NCBI GenBank assembly: GCA_017880775.1 | Contig: JADGRQ010000008.1 | Coordinates: forward strand, 1-64,000 | Origin: Burkholderiales bacterium | Lineage (GTDB): Bacteria > Pseudomonadota > Gammaproteobacteria > Burkholderiales > SG8-39 | Length of the DNA: 64,000 nucleotides | Direction of reading: 5' to 3' | Shown here: positions 44,355 to 53,373 of the stretch, piece after piece | Layout of the letters: each line of letters begins with the position of its first letter | How positions within the stretch are numbered: position 1 is the stretch's first letter | Notes under the pieces: generated by a model | Told to the model about the DNA's origin: nothing | The model's input: the letters and a program-made list of their open reading frames with translations, nothing else | Database searches by the model: none | Position numbers and translations under genes: made by a program

Positions 44355-45568
44355 CGCCCCGCGGCGCGGGCCGCCGGGTCGGCGGGAAACGCGAGGCGGA
44401 TGCGAGCGCCGCACCCCGGCAGGTTGCCGATCTCGATCCGCCCGGCGAGCCGCTGCGCACGCTCGCGCATGATGTTGACCCCGAGATGGTGGCGCAGGCC
44501 CCGCTCGCCTTCGCCGCCCGGCCGTGTGCCGAGCGCGAAGAAGCCGGTGCCGTCGTCCTCGACCGTGAACTCGTAGTCGCCGTCACGCTCGCCGATGGTC
44601 AGGCGCGCCTGCGTCGCACCCGAGTGGCGCGCGACGTTCGCCAGCGCCTCCTGCACGATGTGAAACACGTTGGCCTCCTCGTCCACCGTGAGCTTGAGCT
44701 CGGCCAGGCTGTTCTCGATCGAGAGCCGGATGCCGGTGCGTCCCTCGAAGCCCTCCGCGATGCCCTGCAGCGCGTGCGCGAGGCCCATCGGGTCCATGCG
44801 GCTGCGGAACTGCGCGAGCAGTTCGCGCAGGTCGGCATACGCTTCGCCCAGCGCGCCCTGCAGGTCGGTGGCGTACTTCAGCGCGCGGGCGTTCCCGCTC
44901 TCCGCCGCGCGCAGCGCATCGAGCAGCAGCGCGACCCGCATCTTCATGTAGGCCATGGTCTGCGCGAGCGAGTCGTGCACCTCGCTCGCCATCATCTGGC
45001 GCTCGTTCATCACCGTCATGCGCAGGTTCTCGCGCGCCAGCCGCGCGTTCTCCAGCGCCATGCCGAGATGCTCGCCGATCGAGCGGTAGAGCAGCGCCAC
45101 TTCGGGCGGGATCTCGCGAGCGTCGCGCATGAACAGGTTGCAGGCGCCGAGCGAGCGGCCCTGGTGCACCAGCGGCAGCACCACCATGCCGCCGAAACGA
45201 CCGAACCATGCGAGCGACGTGACGCCGGCGCAGACGGCGCCCGTCGGCCCGAGGTGCACCGCGGCTTCGGCCACCGCGGCCCCGCAGACCCCGCAGTCCA
45301 CGGGCATCAGCTTCTCGCGCGCCGCCACCTCCGGCGGCAGTCCGACCGAGGCGACGAGCCGCAGGTGCCGGCCGTCGCCGGTCACCACGCGCACCGCGCC
45401 GGCCGCGGCGCCCGCGAGCCGGACCATGGTCGCGAGGAAACGTCCCAGCCACTCCTCGACGCCCGAATCGCCGGGCAGGCTCGAGGTGGCCTCCGCAAGG
45501 ACCTGCAGCGCCCGCAACCGGTCGCTTCCCGCCGGATCGCGGCTCTCGAGCGCGCTGTCCTGGGTCAA
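44351..45568 (-). CDS. Soluble GAF-domain histidine kinase (NarX/NreB-like)
   Basis: A 405-residue cytoplasmic sensor kinase without membrane helices. An N-terminal GAF domain spans about 35-175. The HisKA_3 dimerization segment has the phospho-acceptor in EVHDSLAQTMAYMK (H198), and the ATPase has the N box EALANVARHS and the G box DDGTGF. The GAF domain has four cysteines, C92, C95 (DCGVC), C113 and C143, well placed to bind an Fe-S cluster or act as a thiol switch. It overlaps both neighbouring genes by a few bases. Confidence 0.88.
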   Translation of the reverse strand: MTQDSALESRDPAGSDRLRALQVLAEATSSLPGDSGVEEWLGRFLATMVRLAGAAAGAVRVVTGDGRHLRLVASVGLPPEVAAREKLMPVDCGVCGAAVAEAAVHLGPTGAVCAGVTSLAWFGRFGGMVVLPLVHQGRSLGACNLFMRDAREIPPEVALLYRSIGEHLGMALENARLARENLRMTVMNERQMMASEVHDSLAQTMAYMKMRVALLLDALRAAESGNARALKYATDLQGALGEAYADLRELLAQFRSRMDPMGLAHALQGIAEGFEGRTGIRLSIENSLAELKLTVDEEANVFHIVQEALANVARHSGATQARLTIGERDGDYEFTVEDDGTGFFALGTRPGGEGERGLRHHLGVNIMRERAQRLAGRIEIGNLPGCGARIRLAFPADPAARAAGR

Positions 45569-46575
45569 AGGGAAAATGCTCCTGCGTCATTGCGCGGCGA
45601 AGCCGCGAGCAGTTCTCGGGCGGCCCGCTCCCAGTGCGCCGCGCCCGCGCCGATCGTCTGCAGCAGCCCTTCCGCGGCGCCCGAATCGCGCCACTCGCCG
45701 TAGGCCGCGGCAAGCGCCGGAAACAGTTCGCGGCGCATCCCGTCCAGCTGCGAGAAATAGAAATGGATCGAAGCGCGCGCGTCGCGCTCGAGCAGCGCCG
45801 GCAGCGTGCTCAGGCAGTCGGCGAGGTGGTCGCGCACCGCGCGCGCGAGCAACTCGGCGCGCCGGTCCGTGAGCGCGCCGAGCATCTCCTCCCAGGCGCA
45901 ACCGAGGATCGACGCGGCGCGCGCCTCGCCCAGTTCGTGCAGGATCATGGTCTCGGTCTCGGCCTCGACCATGTGCTCGAACGCCGCCTCGCCGCCGGCC
46001 TCCAGGTCCCACGCTTCCAGCGCGCGTTGCAGCGCGCCCTCGCCCTTGCGGGTCTGCCAGAACTCCACCTTTTCCCAGAGCCAGCGGCGCAATGCGTCGC
46101 GCCGCACGCAGATCGTTTCGCCCTGCAGCGCTGCCGGCGCCGCTGCGAGGTCGCGCGCGAATTCGCATCCCGCGACCAGCACCCGCATGCCGTCGCGTTG
46201 CTCGTCGCGCTCAAGCTCGGCGAGGAAGAAGTGAGGCCGGTGGAAGCGCCCGTATCCCGCGCCATAGACCAGGCCGTCCGCGGCCAGCTCGCGATTGAGC
46301 GCATGCGCTTCGAACGCCTCGTAGCGTCGCGTGCCGAGCGGCAGAAGCCCGTAGCGGTCGTCTTCGAGATCGTTCCACATCGTCTCGCGCTCGGTGAGCC
46401 AGTGCGACAGCTCTTCGCGGCGCGGCTGCGCGGCGAGCGCCAGCTCGTGCTCCCAGCGGAACAGTTCGCGCATCTGCAGCAGGTAGGTGCACAGCGTCGC
46501 CTCGCGCGCATGCTGCGCGTCGGCGATGTTGCAGTTCCTCTGTACCGCCTCGATCAGGGGATGGAGTTCGCGCAT
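45565..46575 (-). CDS. Conserved-looking protein of unknown function upstream of the sensor kinase
   Basis: A 336-residue helical, acidic, soluble protein starting MRELHPLIEAVQRNCNIADAQHA. The C-terminal half includes HELGEARA and an RRAELLARAVRDHLADCLSTLPALL segment. No catalytic motif is recognised. It is co-transcribed with the two-component pair (4-base overlap with the kinase), so a sensory or accessory role is possible. The start at 46575 is preferred over 46599. Confidence 0.6.
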   Translation of the reverse strand: MRELHPLIEAVQRNCNIADAQHAREATLCTYLLQMRELFRWEHELALAAQPRREELSHWLTERETMWNDLEDDRYGLLPLGTRRYEAFEAHALNRELAADGLVYGAGYGRFHRPHFFLAELERDEQRDGMRVLVAGCEFARDLAAAPAALQGETICVRRDALRRWLWEKVEFWQTRKGEGALQRALEAWDLEAGGEAAFEHMVEAETETMILHELGEARAASILGCAWEEMLGALTDRRAELLARAVRDHLADCLSTLPALLERDARASIHFYFSQLDGMRRELFPALAAAYGEWRDSGAAEGLLQTIGAGAAHWERAARELLAASPRNDAGAFSL

Positions 46576-46620
46576 GATTGCGGCCGGACCGCGAACCATT
46601 CTACGCGTGGCAACGCGGGT

Positions 46621-48021
46621 TCAACGGGGCACCCATTCGATCAGCCGCCCGGCCGGCACCCCGTTTCCGGCGAGGTAGGCGCGCGTGGCCTCCACTTGCG
46701 CTGCATCGCCCGCGACGTAGATGTCCCTCGCCGAGAGATCGCCGAGGTCGGGCAGTCGGGCGGCGACAATCGGCGTGTAGCGGAAGTTGTCCATGGCATC
46801 CGCCCACGCCCGGCACAACTTCGGATAGTAGTGGTCGGCCGCGGCGGCAGCGATCCAGACCAGCTCGATCGACTCGGCCACATCCTGCGCCATCGCGTGC
46901 TCGATCACGCTTTTGACCGGCGCAAACCCTTCCCAGCCCCACGCGACGAACACGAGCGGGCGCGAGGCCTCCTCGCGCAGCATGAACTCGCCGACCGGTC
47001 CTTCGAGCGCCACCGCTTCGCCGATCCTCAGGTCGTGGAAGACATAGTCGGAGAAGCGCTCTCCGGCGACGCGCCGAACGTGAAACTGGATGCGGCGCTC
47101 CTCGCAGGGGCAGCTGGCAATCGGCCAGGTCGCCTTCACTCCGCCCAGCGTCACGACTGCGCTCTGGCCGGCGAGAAAGCGCAGGCGGCTCGCGCGCGGC
47201 GTGAGAACTTCCAACAGCATCATGTCCTCGGACAGATTGTCCATCTTGCGCACCTGAGCGGTGATGCTCTGCGGCGGGATCTCGGCGGCGTCGCGCGCGA
47301 TGTTTGCCTCGATGACAAGGTCGCTCAGGGCTGTGCAGCAGCACATCAGCGCGCATCCCTGCAGTTTCTCCGCCTCGGTCAGGCGGAAGTCGTGCTGACG
47401 GACCCGCCTGACGCGGCCCGCCACCACCCGCGCCTTGCAGTCGCCGCAGATGCCGCTGCTGCAGCCATAGGCCATCGCCAGTCCCGCGTGAAGCGCGGCT
47501 TCGAGAATCGTGTCCGCGCCCTCCACGTAAAACTCCTGGCCACCGGGTACGACCTTGACGTGCGGGGTGATGACCCGCATCACGCCGTCCTGCGCAAGGA
47601 TCTCGCGTTCGTCTTCGCCTGCCGCCATGCCCGCCTCCAGTTCGCGCCGCAGCCACGCCCCGAGCGCATGCCCTTCAAGCCGCTTTCCGAGTTCGTGCAG
47701 CAGCGCTTGCAAACGCGCGGAGCGCGCAGTGACCTCCACCAGCTCGCGTGCGAGTTCGCCGAGCCGCGCCGCAAGCACTTCCTTGTCCGGCAGCGAGCGC
47801 TCGTAGACACGCCTGCCGAAGGCCCGTTCCTTGATTCCCTCGACCCGCGCCAGCTCGGCGTTTTCCTCGAGCTGCGTGCCGGGAAACGTGCGCACCAGAT
47901 CGTCGGCCCTGACCATCCCCTCGAACGAGGCGAGCGCGCCTTCCCGGATCTTCCGTTGCAGCGCGCCTCGCGCCACGCCCACCAGGCGTGCCGCGCGCGT
48001 CAGGGTGAGGAGTTGCGCCAT
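46621..48021 (-). CDS. HTH-ferredoxin-FNR fusion oxidoreductase
   Basis: A 466-residue protein of mixed build. Residues 1-48 look like a MerR/excisionase-type helix-turn-helix (LTLTRAARLVGVARGALQRKI). A charged coiled-coil part follows to about 130. A plant-type [2Fe-2S] ferredoxin (CSSGICGDC near 184-192, CALMC near 222) is joined to a ferredoxin-NADP reductase-like FAD/NAD domain. It resembles the reductase parts of oxygenase systems. It could be an electron donor or a redox-sensing DNA-binding protein. The start has a TATAGAAT element 24 bases upstream and diverges from the Rieske gene. Confidence 0.75.
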   Translation of the reverse strand: MAQLLTLTRAARLVGVARGALQRKIREGALASFEGMVRADDLVRTFPGTQLEENAELARVEGIKERAFGRRVYERSLPDKEVLAARLGELARELVEVTARSARLQALLHELGKRLEGHALGAWLRRELEAGMAAGEDEREILAQDGVMRVITPHVKVVPGGQEFYVEGADTILEAALHAGLAMAYGCSSGICGDCKARVVAGRVRRVRQHDFRLTEAEKLQGCALMCCCTALSDLVIEANIARDAAEIPPQSITAQVRKMDNLSEDMMLLEVLTPRASRLRFLAGQSAVVTLGGVKATWPIASCPCEERRIQFHVRRVAGERFSDYVFHDLRIGEAVALEGPVGEFMLREEASRPLVFVAWGWEGFAPVKSVIEHAMAQDVAESIELVWIAAAAADHYYPKLCRAWADAMDNFRYTPIVAARLPDLGDLSARDIYVAGDAAQVEATRAYLAGNGVPAGRLIEWVPR

Positions 48022-48085
48022 CGGGACGTTTCCTGGGCCCATTCTATACTTGCGTCTCACGCGGCAATCGTCAGGAGAACCACGA

Positions 48086-48712
48086 ATGAGCGACGCCCTG
48101 AATTACCTGGTCAAGACGCGGCCGGAAGCGATGCAGGCCTATTTCAAGTTCCTCAAGGAAACGGGCAAGTCGCTCGACCCGAAAATCCGCATGCTGATCA
48201 CAGTCATTACCAAGGTCGCGACGCAGACCGAGAAAGGTTTCCGCCAGTACCTGCCGCGCGCGCTCGATGCCGGCGCAACTCCGGGTGAGATCATGGACGC
48301 GATCCTGCACGCGTTTCCGGCGCTCGGGCTGGCCAAGATCGTCTGGGCCATCGACATCCTGCTCGACATGGATATCCCGGAGTTCCGCGCCGAGAACCTC
48401 GGGGCGGAAAAACGCTGGCATGCGCTCGGGCCCGCCGAGCGGATTGCCAAAGGGCAGGTCACCTACTGCGACAGCGACGGGCGCAGCCTGTTCGTGTACC
48501 GCGACGCGGCCGGCATCCGCGTCTACGACAGCCGCTGCCCGCACCAAGTCACGAACATCCCGCATCTCGCGCTGCAGGGCTTCCGGCTGACCTGCCCGAA
48601 GCATCGCTGGGAGTTCGACGCCCGGACCGGCGAGTGCATCGCCAAGGGCGATCGCCCTCTTAAGCGCTTCGAGGACAAGTTGGAGAACGGCACGCTCTAC
48701 GCGCGCTGGTAA
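48086..48712 (+). CDS. Carboxymuconolactone decarboxylase-like domain fused to a Rieske domain
   Basis: A 208-residue protein. The N-terminal helical part (about 1-100) resembles the AhpD/CMD fold but lacks the usual Cys-x-x-Cys or Glu...Cys...His catalytic residues. The C-terminal Rieske domain has C151-x-H153 and C170-x2-H173 ligands (SRCPHQ, TCPKHRW) for a [2Fe-2S] cluster. A TATACT box at 48045-48050 could drive it. It is divergent from the HTH-ferredoxin-FNR gene; the two together look like a small electron-transfer pair. Confidence 0.75.
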   Translation: MSDALNYLVKTRPEAMQAYFKFLKETGKSLDPKIRMLITVITKVATQTEKGFRQYLPRALDAGATPGEIMDAILHAFPALGLAKIVWAIDILLDMDIPEFRAENLGAEKRWHALGPAERIAKGQVTYCDSDGRSLFVYRDAAGIRVYDSRCPHQVTNIPHLALQGFRLTCPKHRWEFDARTGECIAKGDRPLKRFEDKLENGTLYARW

Positions 48713-48770
48713 GTGCGGGTAAAAGCGCCGTAGAATGCCCGCCGGTCGCTCATACAACGGAGGAAATATA

Positions 48771-49940
48771 ATGCAGCGCACAAAACTCGTTCCAATGCTC
48801 GCAGCGATCGCTGCGGCATTCACGCTCGGCACTTCCCACGCGCAGGTCAAGGTCGGCCTGATCCTGCCGATGACCGGCCAGCAGGCCTCGACCGGCAAGC
48901 AGATCGAGGCCGCGGTCAAGCTCTACATGCAGCAGAAGGGCGATACGGTCGCTGGCAAGAAGATCGAGCTGATCGTCAAGGACGACGGCGCGGTGCCCGA
49001 CAACACCAAGCGCATCGCACAGGAATTGATCGTCAACGACAAGGTGAACTTCATCGCCGGATTCGGCGTAACGCCCGCGGCGCTTGCCGCCGCGCCGCTC
49101 GCCACGCAGGCGAAGGTGCCGCTGATCGTGATGGCTGCCGGCACGTCGATCATCACCGAGCGCTCGCCCTACATCGTGCGCACCAGTTTCACGCTGGCGC
49201 AGTCCTCGGTGATTATCGCCGACTGGGCCGCGAAGAACGGCATCAAGAAGGTGGTCACGCTGGTCTCGGACTACGCGCCCGGCGCGGACGCGCAGAAATC
49301 GTTCTCGGAGCGCTTCGTCAAGGCCGGCGGCACGGTGGCGGCCGAACTCAAGGTTCCGCTGGCTGTGCCCGACTTCTCGCCGGTGCTGCAACGCGCGCGC
49401 GACGAGAAGCCCGATGCGTTGTTTGTGTTCGTGCCTTCGGGCCAGGGCGGCACCTTCGTCAAGCAGTTCATCGAGCGCGGCCTCGACAAGGCCGGCATCC
49501 GGCTGATTGGCCCGGGCGACGTTACCGATGACGACCTGCTGAACGGCATGGGGGACCAGGTGATCGGCACCGTGACGGCGCACATGTATTCCGCGGTGCA
49601 TCCGTCGCCGACCAACAAGGCGTTCGTCGATGCGTTCCGGAAGGCGAACAACAACCTGCGCCCGAATTTCATGGCGGTGGGCGGCTACGATGGCATGCAC
49701 CTGATCTATGAAGCGCTGAAGAAGACCAACGGTTCGACCGATGGCGACGCGCTGATCGGCGCGATGAAGGGCATGGCCTGGGAGAGCCCGCGCGGCCCGA
49801 TCAGCATCGACCCGGAGACGCGCGACATCGTGCAGAACATCTACATCCGCAAGGTGGAAAAGGTGGGCGGGGAACTCTATAACGTCGAGTTCGCCACCGT
49901 CAATGCGGTCAAAGACCCGGTCAAGGCCGAGAAGAAGTAA
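48771..49940 (+). CDS. livK: ABC transporter substrate-binding protein (branched-chain amino acid type)
   Basis: A 389-residue periplasmic binding protein of the Leu/Ile/Val-type family. A signal peptide ends near SHAQ (about 25), then VKVGLILPMTGQQASTGKQ, the domain-closing motif. A TAGAAT hexamer (48731-48736) 35 bases before the start is a likely -10. It heads the transporter set livK-H-M-G-F. Family members bind many compounds, including aromatic acids and amides, so the ligand is open. Confidence 0.88.
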   Translation: MQRTKLVPMLAAIAAAFTLGTSHAQVKVGLILPMTGQQASTGKQIEAAVKLYMQQKGDTVAGKKIELIVKDDGAVPDNTKRIAQELIVNDKVNFIAGFGVTPAALAAAPLATQAKVPLIVMAAGTSIITERSPYIVRTSFTLAQSSVIIADWAAKNGIKKVVTLVSDYAPGADAQKSFSERFVKAGGTVAAELKVPLAVPDFSPVLQRARDEKPDALFVFVPSGQGGTFVKQFIERGLDKAGIRLIGPGDVTDDDLLNGMGDQVIGTVTAHMYSAVHPSPTNKAFVDAFRKANNNLRPNFMAVGGYDGMHLIYEALKKTNGSTDGDALIGAMKGMAWESPRGPISIDPETRDIVQNIYIRKVEKVGGELYNVEFATVNAVKDPVKAEKK

Positions 49941-50017
49941 GCACTGCAGGGTCCGGAGCGCGGCGAACCGCTCTCCGGCGCCCGTCCCGCAGTTTCTCTG
50001 CCGTCTTAAGAGGGTCC

Positions 50018-50878
50018 ATGGTGACCATCCTGTTCGACGGCATCGCCTACGGCATGCTGCTGTTCGTGCTGGCCTGCGGGCTGTCGGTGACGCTCGGGGT
50101 GATGAATTTCATCAACCTGGCGCACGGCGCATTCGCGATGGCGGGCGGCTACGCGACGGTGGTGCTGGTCAACCGGCTCGGTGTGCCGTTTTTCGCGGCG
50201 CTGCCGCTTGCGTTCGTCGTTCCCGCCGCCATCGGCGTGCTGCTGGAACGCACGCTGTATCGGCATCTGTACGCACGGAGCCACCTCGACCAGGTGCTGT
50301 TCACCATCGGTCTCACGTTCATGGCGGTGGCGGCGACCGATTACCTGGCCGGCTCGCAGCAGGTGTTCGTGAAGATTCCGCAGGCGCTCGAAGGCCGCTT
50401 CGACCTGGCCGGCGTGGGCATCGGCAAGTACCGGCTGATGATCATCGTGATCTGCGGCCTGCTGACCCTGGGGCTGCAGTACGCACTCACGCGCACCACC
50501 TTCGGCAGCCGACTGCGTGCGGCCGTGGACGACCCGCGCACGGCACAGGGCATGGGCATCCACGTGAACGCGGTGTTTGCGGTGACGTTCGCGGTGGGCT
50601 CGGGTCTGGCGGGCCTCGGTGGGGCGCTCGGCGCCGAGATCCTCGGGCTCGACCCGCACTTCCCGCTCAAGTTCATGATCTACTTCCTGATTGTTGTCGC
50701 GGTGGGCGGGACCTCCAGCATCACCGGGCCGTTCCTCGCGGCGATCCTGCTCGGCATATGTGACGTGGGCGGCAAGTACTACCTGCCCAAGCTCGGCGCC
50801 TTCGTGATCTACACCATCATGATCGTGGTGCTGATCCTGCGTCCGCAAGGTCTGTTCTCGCGCGCACAGGGACGATGA
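50018..50878 (+). CDS. livH: Branched-chain amino acid type ABC transporter permease LivH
   Basis: The 286-residue inner-membrane permease has about eight helices and the signature GVMNFINLAHGAFAMAGGY near the N-terminus, plus the EAA-like loop. The ATG is in a 77-base gap after livK with no clear terminator. It overlaps livM by 4 bases. Confidence 0.9.
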   Translation: MVTILFDGIAYGMLLFVLACGLSVTLGVMNFINLAHGAFAMAGGYATVVLVNRLGVPFFAALPLAFVVPAAIGVLLERTLYRHLYARSHLDQVLFTIGLTFMAVAATDYLAGSQQVFVKIPQALEGRFDLAGVGIGKYRLMIIVICGLLTLGLQYALTRTTFGSRLRAAVDDPRTAQGMGIHVNAVFAVTFAVGSGLAGLGGALGAEILGLDPHFPLKFMIYFLIVVAVGGTSSITGPFLAAILLGICDVGGKYYLPKLGAFVIYTIMIVVLILRPQGLFSRAQGR

Positions 50879-51885
50879 GCACGGCGCCAGGCATCGTCGC
50901 CATCGCGCTCGCCGACCGCCTGGCGCAGCGCGCGCGCTGGCAGCCGGTCGAGATCGTATTCTGGGCGGCGGCCGCGGCAAGCGTGTTCCTGTTGCCCGGC
51001 AAGCACATCATCCTCGCCGAGATCGCGATCCTCGCCTTGTTTGCGCTGTCGCTCGACCTGATCCTGGGCTACGCGGGGATCATTTCGCTCGGCCACGCGG
51101 CGTTCTTCGGTTTCGGCGCCTACTGCGCCGGGCTGCTCGCCCAGCACCACCTGATCGACGAACCGGTGCTCGCGCTGGCCGTGTCGGGGCTCGCGGCTGC
51201 GGCGCTGGGTTTCGCGACGAGCTTCCTGGTGCTGCGCGGCTCGGACCTGACGCGCCTGATGGTGACGCTGGGCGTCGCGCTGATGCTGCGCGAGATCGCC
51301 AACCGCTTCGATGCGCTGACCGGCGGCGCCGACGGCCTGCAGGGCATCACCATCGCGCCGGTGCTCGGGCGCTTTGCCTTCGACATCACCGGACATGCCG
51401 CCTACGTATATGCGCTCGCCGTCACCTTCCTGCTGTTCCTCGCGGCGCGGCGCTTGGTGCACTCGCCGTTCGGGCTGTCGCTGCGCTCGGTGAAAGGCAA
51501 CCCGTTGCGTGCCGCTGCGATCGGCATCTCGGTGAACGCGCGGCTGGTGGCGATCTACACGGTGGCCGCGGGCTATGCCGGCATCGCCGGTGCGCTGCTC
51601 ACGCAAATCTCCGCGTTCTGCTCGCTCGACGTGTTCTCGTTCGACCGCTCGGCGGACCTGCTGCTGGTGCTGATCATCGGCGGAACCGGCTATCTCTATG
51701 GCGGGCTGATCGGCGCGGTGCTGTTCAAGCTGATGCAGGACTGGCTTGCCACGATGACGCCGCAATACTGGCAATTCTGGATCGGTCTGGTGCTGGTCGC
51801 GATCGTGCTGGTCGGCCGCCAGCGCATGGCCGGTTGGCTGTATTGCGCGCGCGGACTCGTGCCCGACATGCTTCGGCGGCGCTGA
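50875..51885 (+). CDS. livM: Branched-chain amino acid type ABC transporter permease LivM
   Basis: The 336-residue second permease, with about nine membrane helices and the signature GYAGIISLGHAAFFGFGAY near residue 63. It has the ATGA overlap with livH and is separated by one base from livG. Confidence 0.9.
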   Translation: MSTAPGIVAIALADRLAQRARWQPVEIVFWAAAAASVFLLPGKHIILAEIAILALFALSLDLILGYAGIISLGHAAFFGFGAYCAGLLAQHHLIDEPVLALAVSGLAAAALGFATSFLVLRGSDLTRLMVTLGVALMLREIANRFDALTGGADGLQGITIAPVLGRFAFDITGHAAYVYALAVTFLLFLAARRLVHSPFGLSLRSVKGNPLRAAAIGISVNARLVAIYTVAAGYAGIAGALLTQISAFCSLDVFSFDRSADLLLVLIIGGTGYLYGGLIGAVLFKLMQDWLATMTPQYWQFWIGLVLVAIVLVGRQRMAGWLYCARGLVPDMLRRR

Positions 51886-51886
51886 C

Positions 51887-52642
51887 ATGCCGTTCGCTCT
51901 CGAGACAGCGGGGCTGTCCAGGCAATTTGGCGGCATTGCCGCGGCAAAGGACGTGACCCTGCGCGTGGAGCGCGGCGCTCGCCACGCGCTGATCGGGCCC
52001 AACGGCGCGGGCAAAACCACGCTGATCAATCTGCTCACCGGGGTGCTCCGCCCCAGCGCGGGCTCGATCCTGCTCGAGGGCCGGGATATCACGCGGCTCG
52101 CGCCGCACCGCCGGGTGGGCCTGGGTCTCGCGCGCACCTTCCAGATCAACCAGTTGTTCGCGGATTTCACGCCGCTCGAAACCATCGGGCTGGCGGTGTC
52201 CGAGCGGCTCGGCCATGGTGGCGACTGGTGGCGCGTCGCCGGCAGCCGCCTCGGCCTCAACCAGGATATCGCGAGCGTGCTCGAGCGGTTTCACCTCGCC
52301 GATGCGATGCACGAGCCCGTTTCCACGCTGCCGTATGGCAAGCAGCGCCTGCTCGAGATCGCGCTCGCGGTGGCGTGCCGGCCGCGGGTTCTGTTGCTCG
52401 ACGAACCCGCCGCAGGGGTGCCCGAAGAAGACCGCCACGAAATCCTCGCGTCGGTGGCGGCGCTGCCAGAGGACGTCACCGTGCTGTTCATCGAGCACGA
52501 CATGGACCTGGTGTTCAGTTTCGCGCGGCGCATTTCCGTGCTGGTGAACGGCACCCTGTTCGCCGAGGGCACGCCCGAGGAGATCGCGCGGGACGCGCGC
52601 GTGAAGGCGGTGTACCTCGGCGAGGAGGCGGTCGATGCCTGA
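51887..52642 (+). CDS. livG: ABC transporter ATPase LivG
   Basis: A 251-residue ATPase. Walker A GPNGAGKTTL at about 37-46, Walker B LLLDEPAAG near 168-176 and the H-loop in IEHDMD. The ABC signature is unusual: it reads STLPYGKQRLLEIA, with LPYGK in place of LSGGQ, as is common in LivG proteins. It overlaps livF by 8 bases. Confidence 0.92.
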   Translation: MPFALETAGLSRQFGGIAAAKDVTLRVERGARHALIGPNGAGKTTLINLLTGVLRPSAGSILLEGRDITRLAPHRRVGLGLARTFQINQLFADFTPLETIGLAVSERLGHGGDWWRVAGSRLGLNQDIASVLERFHLADAMHEPVSTLPYGKQRLLEIALAVACRPRVLLLDEPAAGVPEEDRHEILASVAALPEDVTVLFIEHDMDLVFSFARRISVLVNGTLFAEGTPEEIARDARVKAVYLGEEAVDA

Positions 52643-53369
52643 GCTGCTCGCGCTCGAGGGCCTCTCGGCGGGCTATGGCGAGGCGACCGTGCTCTCGGGG
52701 ATCACGTTGTCGCTGGCCGAAGGCAGCTCGCTTGCGCTGCTCGGACGCAACGGCATGGGCAAGACCACGCTGCTCAATTCAATCATCGGCGTCACGCGCC
52801 GGCTCGGCGGCTCGATCCGGCTGGCCGGCCGCGACATCACGGCGCTGCGCCCCGACCAGCGCGCGCACGCCGGCATTGGCTGGGTGCCGCAGGAGCGCAA
52901 CATTTTCCGCTCGCTCACCGTGGAGGAAAACCTGACCGCGGTGGCGCGCCCCGGCCCGTGGACGCCGGCCAAGGTGTTCGGGCTGTTCCCGCGACTCTAC
53001 GAGCGGCGCCGCAACCTCGGCAACCAGCTCTCCGGAGGTGAGCAGCAGATGCTCGCAGTCGGGCGCGCGCTGGTGCTCAACCCGCGCGTGATCCTGCTCG
53101 ACGAGCCGCTGGAGGGGCTTGCCCCGATCATCGTGGAGGAGTTGTTGGCGGCTCTGAAACGTATCGTGCGCCAGGAAGGGCTCGCTGCGATCATTGTCGA
53201 GCAGAACGCGCGCAAGGTGCTGGCGATGACCGACCGGGCGGCGATCCTCGAGCGCGGCAGCATCGTCCACGAGGCCGCCAGCGCTGCGCTACGCGGGAAC
53301 CGCGCGGCGCTCGAGACCTACCTGGGCGTGGCGGACGGGGCCCGCCGCTCCGGCGACGCCCGCCAGTAG
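52635..53369 (+). CDS. livF: ABC transporter ATPase LivF
   Basis: A 244-residue ATPase with Walker A GRNGMGKTTLL at about 37-47, the signature LSGGEQQMLA at about 134-143, and Walker B ILLDEPLEG. With LivG it drives transport. Convergent with the MetE-like gene, 4 bases after its stop; no obvious terminator in between. Confidence 0.92.
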   Translation: MPELLALEGLSAGYGEATVLSGITLSLAEGSSLALLGRNGMGKTTLLNSIIGVTRRLGGSIRLAGRDITALRPDQRAHAGIGWVPQERNIFRSLTVEENLTAVARPGPWTPAKVFGLFPRLYERRRNLGNQLSGGEQQMLAVGRALVLNPRVILLDEPLEGLAPIIVEELLAALKRIVRQEGLAAIIVEQNARKVLAMTDRAAILERGSIVHEAASAALRGNRAALETYLGVADGARRSGDARQ

Positions 53370-53373
53370 CCCT

